Assembly (NCBI GenBank): GCA_027484025.1
Contig: JAIXTI010000271.1
Coordinates: forward strand, 1-52,256
DNA: 52,256 nucleotides
Direction: 5' to 3'
DNA from: a bacterium
GTDB taxonomy: Bacteria > Gemmatimonadota > Gemmatimonadetes > Gemmatimonadales > Gemmatimonadaceae
The notes beneath the pieces were generated by a model. The model had not been told where the DNA came from. It did no database searches and was given only the letters and a program-made list of their open reading frames with translations. Positions 1-8,440 of this stretch are shown in pieces. Position 1 is the stretch's first letter; each line of letters begins with the position of its first letter. Both the position numbers and the translations under genes were made by a program.

Positions 1-72
1 GCTGATGACTCAGACGAACAGCCGTCTGCTTAAACTCGTCCGTGTACTTGTACAGCTTGCGAGGGCCGGATC

Positions 73-351
73 GTGGCACGTGTGACTCCCATTCTCGTTA
101 GGTGGAAGTGTACACGAAAGTGGTGCAAGAGCCGAACTGACTGGGAAAACTCATTAGGTTTTCCCGAGCGAAATGTCGTGATCAGCCCTCGGAGAATAGC
201 GTCATACAAGATGCCGACCCCGTACGACTCGGTCTATAAGAGGGAAGAGCCTGGTGGGAACAAGCGCTGGGTGAGGATTCCCAAGGAAAGCTTGATCAAC
301 AACGCCTACAGCGAATTTTCACGTACCGGTCAAGGGTGCCAGCTGCCATGA
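73..351 (+). CDS. Hypothetical protein, doubtful
   Basis: This is an open frame of 92 codons with a GTG start. Its TGA stop overlaps the ATG of the next gene in an ATGA arrangement, which is the main reason to list it. The protein is basic, rich in Arg, Lys and Trp, and has two Cys in a K-C-T-R-K-W-C stretch near residue 12. No domain is recognised. The region is clearly lower in GC than the rest of the window and lies upstream of an attC-like site, so this could be a cassette-borne gene. It could equally be a chance frame. Confidence 0.25.
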   Translation: MARVTPILVRWKCTRKWCKSRTDWENSLGFPERNVVISPRRIASYKMPTPYDSVYKREEPGGNKRWVRIPKESLINNAYSEFSRTGQGCQLP

Positions 352-806
352 AAGCAACTATCGTAGCATTCCTCGCTTGCTCAGTTTTCGCCTCTTTGTT
401 CGAATCCGTTTCCTCGCTCCCGACAGCTACTCGGAATAGAGGTGTGAACGTGTGCGATATTCAACCAAAGACAAATCGAGACATGCTCATTTACTACGCG
501 AAGGGTTTCGCTTCTGACACTTCAAGCACGAGTTGGCGTTCATCTCTGGGTATCCCTCTCGTGCCAGATAGTGGCATCACCGTCCATCTTGACTCGCTCG
601 CGTGCGTCACAGCGGCAGCGTCTTATCGCGCCTTTCGTGTTAACTCCGGAGGTGGGGATTTTCCTCTTGAGGTGTACTTGGCGCGGATCGGTTCAACTGG
701 ATACTACTTTGGTACGTCCTTCTATAGCCCGATGAGAGACGTGACAGAGTATATCGTCTTTAACAGTCAGCTCGGCGTCGTCAGCGTCCGTCGGTACTTG
801 GAATGA
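348..806 (+). CDS. Small secreted hypothetical protein
   Basis: The protein has 152 residues and begins with a signal peptide (MKATIVAFLACSVFASLFES, then a cut near SVSSLP). The mature part has two Cys, an N-terminal segment around CDIQPKTNRD and a C-terminal beta-rich half with a VYLARIG stretch, then a tail ending RRYLE. That layout resembles short periplasmic proteins common in Gemmatimonadota, whose function I do not know. A GTG four codons upstream is an alternative start. The gene is followed by the attC-like site at 884-1023, in the order expected for an integron cassette (gene, then attC). Its GC content is below that of neighbouring genes, which fits transfer. Confidence 0.6.
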   Translation: MKATIVAFLACSVFASLFESVSSLPTATRNRGVNVCDIQPKTNRDMLIYYAKGFASDTSSTSWRSSLGIPLVPDSGITVHLDSLACVTAAASYRAFRVNSGGGDFPLEVYLARIGSTGYYFGTSFYSPMRDVTEYIVFNSQLGVVSVRRYLE

Positions 807-883
807 CGAGCCGCAGTTTCGTCGCTCATCTTGGCTTCTGAATAGTGGCTCGAGGTTGTTCCTTCCCTCTGTCACAGAATCTT

Positions 884-1023
884 GCATAACGCTCGCGTTC
901 TGCAGCAAACGCCCACACGATAGCAAGCGGGGCGTTCGCTCCTTCCCACCAGGCTAGAGCGAACGCCCCGCGCTCGCTACACCGACCTTCGCAGCGTTTG
1001 GCTGCAGCAACGCATGGTTAGGC
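884..1023 (+). other. attC-like integron recombination site
   Basis: This is a 140-bp imperfect palindrome with integron core boxes. The left end has GCATAAC (884-890), the inverse core. The right end has GTTAGGC (1017-1023), a perfect GTTRRRY core. The outer arms 884-912 and 994-1023 pair along almost their whole length (GCGTTTG, CTGCAG, AACGC blocks), with one extra base at position 1001 on one arm, like the extrahelical bases of attC. The centre holds a perfect 15-bp inverted repeat, GCGGGGCGTTCGCTC (927-941) with 957-971. It lies just after the gene at 348-806. A plain terminator would not need the core boxes. Confidence 0.7.
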
Positions 1024-1089
1024 GGTGCCGTGTCGGATCCGCCCACGTGGCGCGCGTCCCTCTCGCCCAGACGCGCCCCACACCGACGG

Positions 1090-1515
1090 TCACGGCCACG
1101 CCACATCGGCCCGCACGCTGTCCGGGTTATCGAACCGTACGCTCACATTGGGGACGACGAGTACCACGGTATCGCGTCGGGTAGCCGCGGTGAACTGTAG
1201 GCGCACGCAGTGCAGTCCGGGGGCGGGCAACTGGAACAGGAGCGCGTAACGGCCACTGGGATCCGTCGCGGTGCGATACGTCGCAACTAGGGGGACACTG
1301 TCGGTGCTCGGGCAGACGCGTGGAGCGATCAGCGCCGTCACCGTCACGGCCGCGCGGGGTTGGTCCGCGCCGTCGCGGACGATCCCGTACAGCCGCGCGG
1401 TGGCGGGCTGTTCAGGCAGGACCACGTCGGATGCACAAGCGACGCTGGCGAGGATGAGCCCGACGACCATTCCTCGCCTCACCGCGCGGCCAGACTGCCG
1501 AGACGTACGTCGCAT
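1090..1515 (-). CDS. Putative lipoprotein with carboxypeptidase-regulatory-like domain
   Basis: The protein has 141 residues. It starts with a basic N-terminus and a hydrophobic segment (MVVGLILASVACAS) ending at a Cys that could be lipidated, although the -3 residue is Ser rather than the usual Leu. The rest resembles a single CarboxypepD_reg beta-sandwich: a YGIVRDGADQPRAAVTV strand pattern, then DPSGRYALLFQLPAPGLHCVRLQF. Such domains occur on the cell surface in this phylum; the ligand is unknown. The gene lies antisense between two attC-like sites (884-1023 and 1719-1768), so it would be carried backwards in a cassette. The start could also be the Met at codon 16. Confidence 0.6.
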   Translation of the reverse strand: MRRTSRQSGRAVRRGMVVGLILASVACASDVVLPEQPATARLYGIVRDGADQPRAAVTVTALIAPRVCPSTDSVPLVATYRTATDPSGRYALLFQLPAPGLHCVRLQFTAATRRDTVVLVVPNVSVRFDNPDSVRADVAWP

Positions 1516-1718
1516 GCTGCATCACTCCGGTGGCGCGTGGCTTCGTGTGGCGTGCGTCCGTCACGCCTCCTCCCTCGTCCAACATCCCACGGACACCGCA
1601 TCGGTTCCACCGCGTGACGATCGATCCAGTAGCAGTCCCTCACTCCGGTCACCGCGTGCGGGACTGTGTCCTCTGCGGTGACGCCAGCGATCTCGCCGTG
1701 GGCACGTCTCCGTCCACC

Positions 1719-1768
1719 GCCTAACGCCTATTAGCCTGCAGGAAACTCTTGCAAGGCGGCCGTTATGT
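1719..1768 (+). other. Second, short attC-like site
   Basis: The site begins with the inverse core GCCTAAC (1719-1725) and ends with GTTATGT (1762-1768). The inner arms GCCTGCAGG and CTTGCAAGGC pair with one bulge. In integrons the inverse core of a cassette is complementary to the core at the start of that same cassette. GCCTAAC is the exact complement of GTTAGGC at 1017-1023, so 1018 to about 1762 behaves as one cassette. At 50 bp it is shorter than most described attC sites, and the last core deviates from GTTRRRY at one base. Confidence 0.45.
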
Positions 1769-2053
1769 AGCGCTTCCCTGCAAGATAACAGAATCATCGA
1801 ACCGTTCATGACGTCCCGCAAGCGACCGCAGGCAAGCGACTTGGGACGAGTTTCCCCGTTCTGAACACCGCTGTTCTCTTGCAAGCGCTGCAAGATAAAT
1901 GGAAATCGCCGAGAGAGACGTTCCGGACGTATAGCGCATCGCGGCGCCTCCACGGCACGCGAGAAAATCCGCCCCACGAAAGCAACACGGCGCATGTACT
2001 CCTCACGAGTACATGCGCCGCACTGTTCTACAACCAACGAGTAATCCGCCGAC
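1769..2053. other. Gene-free stretch with direct repeats and a hairpin
   Basis: No convincing gene is seen. It holds CTGCAAGATAA twice (1778-1788 and 1888-1898). CTCTTGCAAG also occurs twice (1746-1755 and 1876-1885). Next to the gene on the right is a perfect 14-bp hairpin, CGGCGCATGTACTC (1988-2001) with 2007-2020 and a 5-nt loop. That hairpin is placed to end transcription of the minus-strand gene starting at 5509, although no strong U-tract follows it. Confidence 0.5.
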
Positions 2054-5000
2054 TCAGTTTGCCGGCCCCAACGCCATCGTCACCCCGTTCGTCGCGAGCA
2101 TCGCACTCATCGCTCGCGCCTTCGGCATGAACGCCGCCGCCTCGGCGACCGCCGCATCCAGCGCCGTCTTCGCCGCCGCCGCCTGCTTCACCAGCGCATC
2201 ACTCGGCGTTTCCCACACCGCCAGCATGTTGCTCTTGGCCGTGCCCACGCGCGCGAGCACGTTGGCATCGGCCCCTGCACCACCGCCACCGCCGCCGCCG
2301 CCGCCACCGAAGCCGCCCGGCGCCGCGACCACACCTACGCCGAACTTCGCGCGCAGCGCGTCGTATTCCTTGCGGAACGCCGCGAACTGCGTCTTCACGC
2401 TATCGGGCAACGTCGGCGTGCTGTCCACCTTTGCCGCCGCGGCACGCACACCGGCGTTCATCGCCACCAACGGCGCCGCCGCCATGGCACCGGCGTTCTG
2501 CGCGTTGTGCAGCTCCATCGCCTTCGCGTTGTACGCCACACGCTGATCGGCGGTGAGCTTCACTTCCGGGTCCATCACGATGGTGAGCGGCTTGCGCGAC
2601 ACTTCCTTGCCGTCCACCACCAGTGCCACCGCATACGTGCCCGGCAACACCAACGGCCCCGCGTTCCCGCCACCACCAAAGCGGAAGCCACCACCTGCGC
2701 CACCCGCCGGCGCACACGGGTTTTCCGCCATGTACCCCACCGGCGGCAACTGCTCGGGATAGCCAGGAATGGCGCGCGCAAACGCGGGCGGTTGCACACC
2801 AGCGCCACCACCCGCGCCACCACGACCACCACCAGCCGGCGCCGGCGCCGCATCACGCACCGGCTCCACACGCTGGTCCCAGCACACGGTCTGCATACCG
2901 GCCACGTTCTTCGCCGCGGGCACCGCCAACTCACGCACCAACGCGCCCGCACCATCGTACACGCGCAACACCGGGTTCTTCACCGGCGCCTTGAAGTGCA
3001 GCTGCAGCACGGTCTCCGTGGGCGGGTTCTCACCCGTGAAGAACTGGTGCCCCCAGAACTCGTCGTTGCGGTCGTCCTTGCTCTTCCACTGCAGACTCAG
3101 GCCGGGCGTGAACAGCGTGGCATCGGCCTTGAGCGCCGCCGCATACTCCTGGATGGGTTCGAGATGATCGAGAATCCACAGCGCGCGACCGTGCGTGGCC
3201 ACTATGAGCGCGTTGTCGCGCGGATGAATGGTGAGCTCGTCCACACGCACCGTCGGGAAGTTCGCCTTGATGCGCTTCCACTGCTGCCCACGGTTCACGG
3301 TCACGAAGATGCCGGTCTCCGTGCCCACGTACAGCACGTCGGCGTTCTTGGTGTCTTCGGTGAGCGTCTTGATCACCTCACCCTGCAACCCGTTCACCAG
3401 CGGCACGAACGTCGCCCCAAAATCACGCGACATCCACACGTACGGCGCGTAGTCGTTCTGCCGGTGGTTATCGACGGTGATGTACACCGTGCCGGCATCG
3501 AAGCGGCTGGGCACTACTTCACTCACGAACGCATGACCCGCCGGAAAACCGGGGAGATTCTTCGTGATGTTCTGCCACGTTTTGCCATCATCACGCGTGA
3601 CGCTCACCGTGCCGTCGTCGGTACCGGTGTAGTACACGCCGGCCTGCTTTGGGCTCTCGCCGAGTGCGACGATGGCGGGCCACTGCGAAATGCCGTCGTG
3701 ACGCGAGATGGTGATCTCGCTCCCCTTGAGCCCCATGGTCACGATGCTGTCGCGCGACGCGTTCTGCGTGAGGTCGGGAGAGATGGCCTCCCAGCTGTCA
3801 CCACGATCGCGCGAACGGAACACCTTGTTGGCCGCGGCGAGCAGCACGCCCGGGTCGTTGGGCGAGAGCATGAGCGGCGTGTCCCAATGAAAGCGATACG
3901 CTTCGCGCGGCGCCGCGTTGGTCACGTTCTGCGCGGTGGGGCGAATCTGACGCGACTCACCGGTCACCTTGTTGCGACGCACGATATTGCCGTCTTGCGA
4001 CTCGGTGTAGATGATGCGCGAGTCGCGTAGGTCAGGGATGGCCACGAAACCGTCGCCGCCCAACACCTGGAACCAGTCGTAGTTGAAGATGCCGCGGTTC
4101 TGACGCGACGCGCTGGGGCCACACCAGTCGTAGTTGTCCTGCATGCCGCCGCACACGTTGTACGGGAACTCCATGTCGTAGCTCACATGGTAGAACAGCC
4201 CCACCGGCAACGTGGGAATGAACTGCCAGGTACGACTGAGATCGTACGACACGCCAAGGCCGCCGTCACCACCAATGAGCACGTGGTCGGGGTTCCTGGG
4301 GTTGATCCAGATGGCGTGAATGTCGTCGTGAATGACGAGCGCGGCGTCGGTCTCGAACGTCTTGCCGCCGTCGAGCGTCATGTGCAGCCCCACGCCGCCC
4401 ATGTACACGCGCTCGGGGTTCACCGGGTCCACGCGCAGGTTACTGAAGTACATGGGGCGCGGGTTGGTGCTGCTCATCTTGCTCCACGTCGCACCGCCAT
4501 CGTTGCTGCGGTAAATGCCCGTGGCACCCGCCGCACCCGCACCACCACGCGCGGGCGTGGGGGCCGCAGCGGCCATCTCCTCACTCGGCGCCTGCGCCGC
4601 CGCGCCGCGCGCTGCAGTGGGCGCCTCGACCGTCGCGTACACGATGTTGCCGCTCTGGCGGAACACATCCACGGCAATGCGCCCCAACGGACCGGTGGGG
4701 AAGCCCGTGCCGGTCACCTTGGTCCACGTGTCGCCGCCATCGGTGCTCTTGAAGAGCGCGCTGCCGGGGCCGCCACCGTTCATGCAGCACGCCGTGCGGC
4801 GCCGCTGATACATGCTGGCGAAGAGCACGTTGGGGTTGGTCGCCGAGATGGCGAGGTCGTTGGCGCCGGTATCGTCGTCGCCCTTGAGCACCTGCTTCCA
4901 GGTGAGGCCGCCGTCGACGGTCTTGTAGACGCCGCGCTCACCACCGGGGCCAAAGAGCGGACCCGTGGCCGCCACCAGCACCACGTTCTCGTTCGTGGGG

Positions 5001-5509
5001 TGGATGACGATGCGGTTGATGTGCTTGGAATTGGGGAGCCCCACCAGCGCGAAGCTCTTGCCGCCGTCGGTGCTCTTGAACAACCCGCCGCCCCACGAGG
5101 TGCTCTGGCGGTTGTTGCTTTCGCCGGCGCCCACCCAGACGATGTCGGGGTTGATCTGGGAGACCGCGACGTCTCCAATGGCAATGAGTCCTTCGTGTTG
5201 AAATAGTGGCGTGAAGGTGGTGCCATTATTGACGGTTTTCCACACGCCGCCGTGGGCCGTGCCCACGTAGTAAATGCTGGGATTGTTCTCGAACACCGCC
5301 ACGTCGGAGATGCGCCCCGACATGGTCGCGGGGCCAATACTGCGGAAATGCAGCTTGTCGAATTCGGTGGCGACCACCGGGGCCACCGGGCCCGGGGTGG
5401 CGCTCGCGACGCTCTTGGCGCGCTGAGCGGTGGCGGGGGCAGACCACAGCAGCGCGCTGCTGACCGACAGCAGCGTCGCCGAGGCGACCGTGCGCAGGGG
5501 GAGGGACAT
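2054..5509 (-). CDS. Secreted BNR/sortilin (VPS10-like) beta-propeller protein
   Basis: The protein has about 1151 residues. A signal peptide (residues 1-29, ending SAPATAQ) leads into many BNR/Asp-box repeats of the S-x-D-G-G-x-T-W type (KSTDGGKSF, KTVDGGLTW, KSTDGGDTW, RSNDGGATW, TRDDGKTW and others), the signature of sortilin-like propellers. The last third is different: a beta-rich segment, a low-complexity Gly/Ala stretch near residues 875-925, and a Gly run (about 1060-1085) before an Ala-rich helical tail. These proteins are often labelled 'glycosyl hydrolase', but no catalytic residues can be assigned here. The ATG at 5509 is preferred because it gives a compact signal peptide; a GTG at 5542 is the alternative. 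Confidence 0.85.
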   Translation of the reverse strand: MSLPLRTVASATLLSVSSALLWSAPATAQRAKSVASATPGPVAPVVATEFDKLHFRSIGPATMSGRISDVAVFENNPSIYYVGTAHGGVWKTVNNGTTFTPLFQHEGLIAIGDVAVSQINPDIVWVGAGESNNRQSTSWGGGLFKSTDGGKSFALVGLPNSKHINRIVIHPTNENVVLVAATGPLFGPGGERGVYKTVDGGLTWKQVLKGDDDTGANDLAISATNPNVLFASMYQRRRTACCMNGGGPGSALFKSTDGGDTWTKVTGTGFPTGPLGRIAVDVFRQSGNIVYATVEAPTAARGAAAQAPSEEMAAAAPTPARGGAGAAGATGIYRSNDGGATWSKMSSTNPRPMYFSNLRVDPVNPERVYMGGVGLHMTLDGGKTFETDAALVIHDDIHAIWINPRNPDHVLIGGDGGLGVSYDLSRTWQFIPTLPVGLFYHVSYDMEFPYNVCGGMQDNYDWCGPSASRQNRGIFNYDWFQVLGGDGFVAIPDLRDSRIIYTESQDGNIVRRNKVTGESRQIRPTAQNVTNAAPREAYRFHWDTPLMLSPNDPGVLLAAANKVFRSRDRGDSWEAISPDLTQNASRDSIVTMGLKGSEITISRHDGISQWPAIVALGESPKQAGVYYTGTDDGTVSVTRDDGKTWQNITKNLPGFPAGHAFVSEVVPSRFDAGTVYITVDNHRQNDYAPYVWMSRDFGATFVPLVNGLQGEVIKTLTEDTKNADVLYVGTETGIFVTVNRGQQWKRIKANFPTVRVDELTIHPRDNALIVATHGRALWILDHLEPIQEYAAALKADATLFTPGLSLQWKSKDDRNDEFWGHQFFTGENPPTETVLQLHFKAPVKNPVLRVYDGAGALVRELAVPAAKNVAGMQTVCWDQRVEPVRDAAPAPAGGGRGGAGGGAGVQPPAFARAIPGYPEQLPPVGYMAENPCAPAGGAGGGFRFGGGGNAGPLVLPGTYAVALVVDGKEVSRKPLTIVMDPEVKLTADQRVAYNAKAMELHNAQNAGAMAAAPLVAMNAGVRAAAAKVDSTPTLPDSVKTQFAAFRKEYDALRAKFGVGVVAAPGGFGGGGGGGGGGAGADANVLARVGTAKSNMLAVWETPSDALVKQAAAAKTALDAAVAEAAAFMPKARAMSAMLATNGVTMALGPAN

Positions 5510-5700
5510 GACTCGGGGGCGAGAGGGGAGGAAAGCTTTCACCCCGATTAACGTGCGCCCCGGTCGAGCGTTGTGCGAGGGTCACGCGCTCCGGGGGGCA
5601 CACGTTCCCGACATCTCCCATACATCGCGTCGGTACCACGGCACACGAGGCGGATCTACTCTCTAGTGTGGTTCGTCGTCTTCCCTCGTTTGGAGCACCC

Positions 5701-5853
5701 ATGATCCCGCGCCCCTCGTTCCGGTCCACGATCACCACCCCTTTCGGCGCCGTCTGGGGGATGCTCGCCGGCATCCTGTTCGTGTTCATCCTGCTGCGTA
5801 TTGCCGATCGTGGTGCCGCCTTTGGGCGATGGCTGGCCTCGCACAACCTGTAG
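5701..5853 (+). CDS. Small single-pass membrane protein
   Basis: The protein has 50 residues with one central hydrophobic segment (GAVWGMLAGILFVFILLRIA) and short charged ends. The ATG has GGAG at 5692-5695, one of the better ribosome sites in the window. It stands alone between the divergent propeller gene and the two-component operon. No family is recognised. Confidence 0.5.
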   Translation: MIPRPSFRSTITTPFGAVWGMLAGILFVFILLRIADRGAAFGRWLASHNL

Positions 5854-5951
5854 TCCGACACGAACGGCCAGGACGGCCACGCATACAACCTCCATACACG
5901 GGCGAGCCCTGCCGCCGCTCCCCGTCACACCGGGGCTCCTAGATTTCGCAG

Positions 5952-6710
5952 GTGCCGCACACCCGCCCTGTTCCGCCCTCGAGTCCCACGCCGCCCGCCG
6001 CCGTGCCACCGGCGGGAGCGGTGCATGTACTCATTGTCGAAGACAACGCCGACCTCGCCTTCGGCCTCCGGCGCACCCTCGAAGCGCAGGGACATCAGGT
6101 CGCGGTCGCGAGCACGGGCACCGAAGCGCTGCAGCTGGCCCAGCAGCGGCCGCCTACGCTGATCATTCTCGACCTCATGATCCCCGCGCCCGACGGCTAT
6201 GCGGTGCTCACCCGCCTCCGCGACCTCGGCGCCACCATGCCCGTGCTCATCTTGAGCGCGCGCAGTGAAGAGGCCGACAAGGTGCGCGGCTTTCGTGCCG
6301 GCGCCGACGACTACGTCACCAAACCGTTCGGCGTGCTGGAGCTCGTGGAACGGGTCAACGCCCTGTTGCGCCGCAGCGCCGCCGCTGCGCCACCAGCGGT
6401 GCCCGACGGCGAAGGGCAGCGCGTGGGCGCGATCATTCTCGACGAAGCCGGGCGACGCGCCTGGCGTGACGGCGTGCCGGTGTCGTTTGCGCCGCTCGAA
6501 TTCGCGCTGCTGCTGGCGTTCATCAGGCAGCCTGGCGTAGCGCTCAGCCGCGCCTCGCTCCTGCGTGATGTGTGGGGACACGCGCCCGATATCCAGACGC
6601 GCACGGTCGATCTCCACATTGCCGAACTGCGCCGCAAAATCGAGCCCGTCCCCGCGCACCCGCGCCACATCGTCACGGTCTTCAAGACCGGCTATCGCTT
6701 CGATCCGTGA
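5952..6710 (+). CDS. OmpR/PhoB-family response regulator
   Basis: The protein has 252 residues. After a Pro/Ala-rich N-terminal extension (about 22 residues) comes a receiver domain with acidic pair E30-D31, phospho-acceptor D74 (IILDLMIP) and conserved K124 (VTKPFG). The C-terminus is a winged-helix DNA-binding domain (LSRASLLRDVWG, then TRTVDLHIAELRRKIE, ending FKTGYRF). It overlaps the downstream kinase by 4 nt, so the two are a cognate pair. The GTG at 6021 would remove the odd N-terminal tail and is a plausible alternative start. Confidence 0.92.
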   Translation: MPHTRPVPPSSPTPPAAVPPAGAVHVLIVEDNADLAFGLRRTLEAQGHQVAVASTGTEALQLAQQRPPTLIILDLMIPAPDGYAVLTRLRDLGATMPVLILSARSEEADKVRGFRAGADDYVTKPFGVLELVERVNALLRRSAAAAPPAVPDGEGQRVGAIILDEAGRRAWRDGVPVSFAPLEFALLLAFIRQPGVALSRASLLRDVWGHAPDIQTRTVDLHIAELRRKIEPVPAHPRHIVTVFKTGYRFDP

Positions 6711-8392
6711 CCACCGGCACGCCGCTGTTGATGCGTTGGCCGTGGTTGTCCCGTGGGCGCGCCCTCGCCGTTGCGGCAGGCGCCGTGGCCGCAGCCGTCG
6801 GCATTGCCGCGCTGCACCGCCACAATCAACGCGGCTTTCTTGCCCAAATGGACCAGGCGCTCCCCATGTCGGTGTCGCTGTCGGCACAGACACTGGGCGA
6901 TTGGATTGCCGTGCGCGCCACGCACACGCGGCTGTTGGCCACAGCGGTGAGCAATACACCGGCCCCGCTGACCAACACCGGCCTCGTACAGCCGTTACTC
7001 GAGGCGATGATCGCCGAGGGTGGATTTGCGGGCGGGCGCCTCGAGGCACCCGATAGCATCGCCACACTGTCGCCGCTGCGTACACTGCCACGCACCGGCC
7101 GCGTGACCATGGCCCAGTTCCGCGCGCCGGTGATTCGCAACAACCAGACGGTTGGCACGGTGCTGCTGGAGCTCGGCATTTCCGAAGCCGCCTTTCCGCA
7201 CTTCAATGCCGCCGCGCCCGACGATCGCACGCAGCGCACCGCGCTGTTGCTGGGGCCCGCGGCCACACTGGCGCCCAATGTGCTACGCGGCTCCCGTACG
7301 CCCGTGGTGGAACTGCTCGCCGCCAGCGAAGCCGGTGGCAACGCACCGGCGCCCGCGGCGGTGTCGGTGCCGGCGTCGCTGCAGCCGTTCGTGGCGCGCG
7401 GCACCCTCGCCAGCAGCGTGTACGCCACCGTAATCACACGCGATGCTCCCGCACACGGCATTGGGCCGGGACTCACGGGGCGCACCGTGGTATACGCCAC
7501 CACGCCGGTGCCAGGCACGCCGTGGGTGCTGGTGCGTGAACGCGAAACCGCCGAACTGCTGGCCCTCATACAGCCGTCGCTGTTGGTCACCGACGTCATT
7601 CTTGGCGTGCTGACGCTGCTGATCATTGGCGTGGTGCTACTCTGGTGGCGCACGCAGCATCAGCACCGCGAAGCAGAAACCGAACGACTGCGCGCCACCT
7701 TCGTGGCCGGCGTCTCGCACGAGCTGCGCACGCCACTCACGCAGGTGCGCATGTACGCCGAAATGCTGCGACTGGAGTTGCTGTCGCAGCCCGACGAACG
7801 GGCGCGCGCATTGAGCGTGATCGAAAAGGAAACCGAACGACTGGCGTTGCTGATTGACCGCACGCTGGCCTTTGTGCGCACCGGGCAACCCGCCGAACCG
7901 TTACCGCGCGATGCGGTGAACCTCGCCGATGGCGTGCGACGCGCGCTCGATGCCGTGGGCGCGCTCGCCGCCGAACGCCGCGTGCACTGGGACGTGCAGG
8001 TCAACGAGTCACTCACCGTGCACTGCGCGCGTGATGACCTGCAGCAGGTGCTGCTCAACCTGCTGGACAACGCCATCAAGTACGGCCCGCCGGAGCAAAC
8101 CGTCACGATTGCCGCGCAGCGCATGGGCACACACCACGACACCATACAACTCACCGTACGCGACGAGGGGCCGGGCGTACACGCCACCGAGGCTGAGACC
8201 ATTTGGCAGCCGTTCCGCCGAGGACGTGCCGCCAGCGAGAGCGACGCCGCCGGCACAGGCATTGGTTTGGCCGTGGTGCGCGAACTGGTGCAGCGCAGCG
8301 GCGGCCACGTGATGGTGCAGTCGCCCGTCGCTGGTGCGACACACCAGACAGCGGGTGCGACGTTTGTAGTGGAACTGCCGGCCGCCGTGTAG
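6707..8392 (+). CDS. Membrane sensor histidine kinase
   Basis: The protein has 561 residues. There is one transmembrane helix near the N-terminus, an extracytoplasmic region of roughly 250 residues, then a second helix (DVILGVLTLLIIGVVLLWW). The kinase core follows: H-box with H338 (SHELRTPLTQVRMYAEML), N-box LLNLLDNAIKYGP, G1 VRDEGPG and G2 GTGIGLAVVREL. It would phosphorylate the regulator encoded just upstream. The GTG start gives a GTGA overlap with the upstream stop; ATG at 6731 is the alternative. The sensor region matches no family I recognise, so the signal is unknown. Confidence 0.92.
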   Translation: MTTGTPLLMRWPWLSRGRALAVAAGAVAAAVGIAALHRHNQRGFLAQMDQALPMSVSLSAQTLGDWIAVRATHTRLLATAVSNTPAPLTNTGLVQPLLEAMIAEGGFAGGRLEAPDSIATLSPLRTLPRTGRVTMAQFRAPVIRNNQTVGTVLLELGISEAAFPHFNAAAPDDRTQRTALLLGPAATLAPNVLRGSRTPVVELLAASEAGGNAPAPAAVSVPASLQPFVARGTLASSVYATVITRDAPAHGIGPGLTGRTVVYATTPVPGTPWVLVRERETAELLALIQPSLLVTDVILGVLTLLIIGVVLLWWRTQHQHREAETERLRATFVAGVSHELRTPLTQVRMYAEMLRLELLSQPDERARALSVIEKETERLALLIDRTLAFVRTGQPAEPLPRDAVNLADGVRRALDAVGALAAERRVHWDVQVNESLTVHCARDDLQQVLLNLLDNAIKYGPPEQTVTIAAQRMGTHHDTIQLTVRDEGPGVHATEAETIWQPFRRGRAASESDAAGTGIGLAVVRELVQRSGGHVMVQSPVAGATHQTAGATFVVELPAAV

Positions 8393-8400
8393 CGGCCGGC
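8377..8400. terminator. Hairpin between convergent genes
   Basis: A perfect 9-bp stem, GCCGGCCGC (8377-8385) with GCGGCCGGC (8392-8400) and a 6-nt loop, spans the stop codon of the kinase. The next gene converges from the right, so the hairpin could serve both strands. No U-tract follows. Confidence 0.45.
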
Positions 8401-8440
8401 GCGCGCGCTGGAGCTCGCTACGCGCCGCTGCGATGATCCG

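Noticed and set aside
2507-4030. Long plus-strand frame opposite the BNR-propeller gene
   Set aside because: It is His/Arg-rich, has no domain, and lies fully antisense to a gene with clear repeats. High GC makes such shadow frames common.
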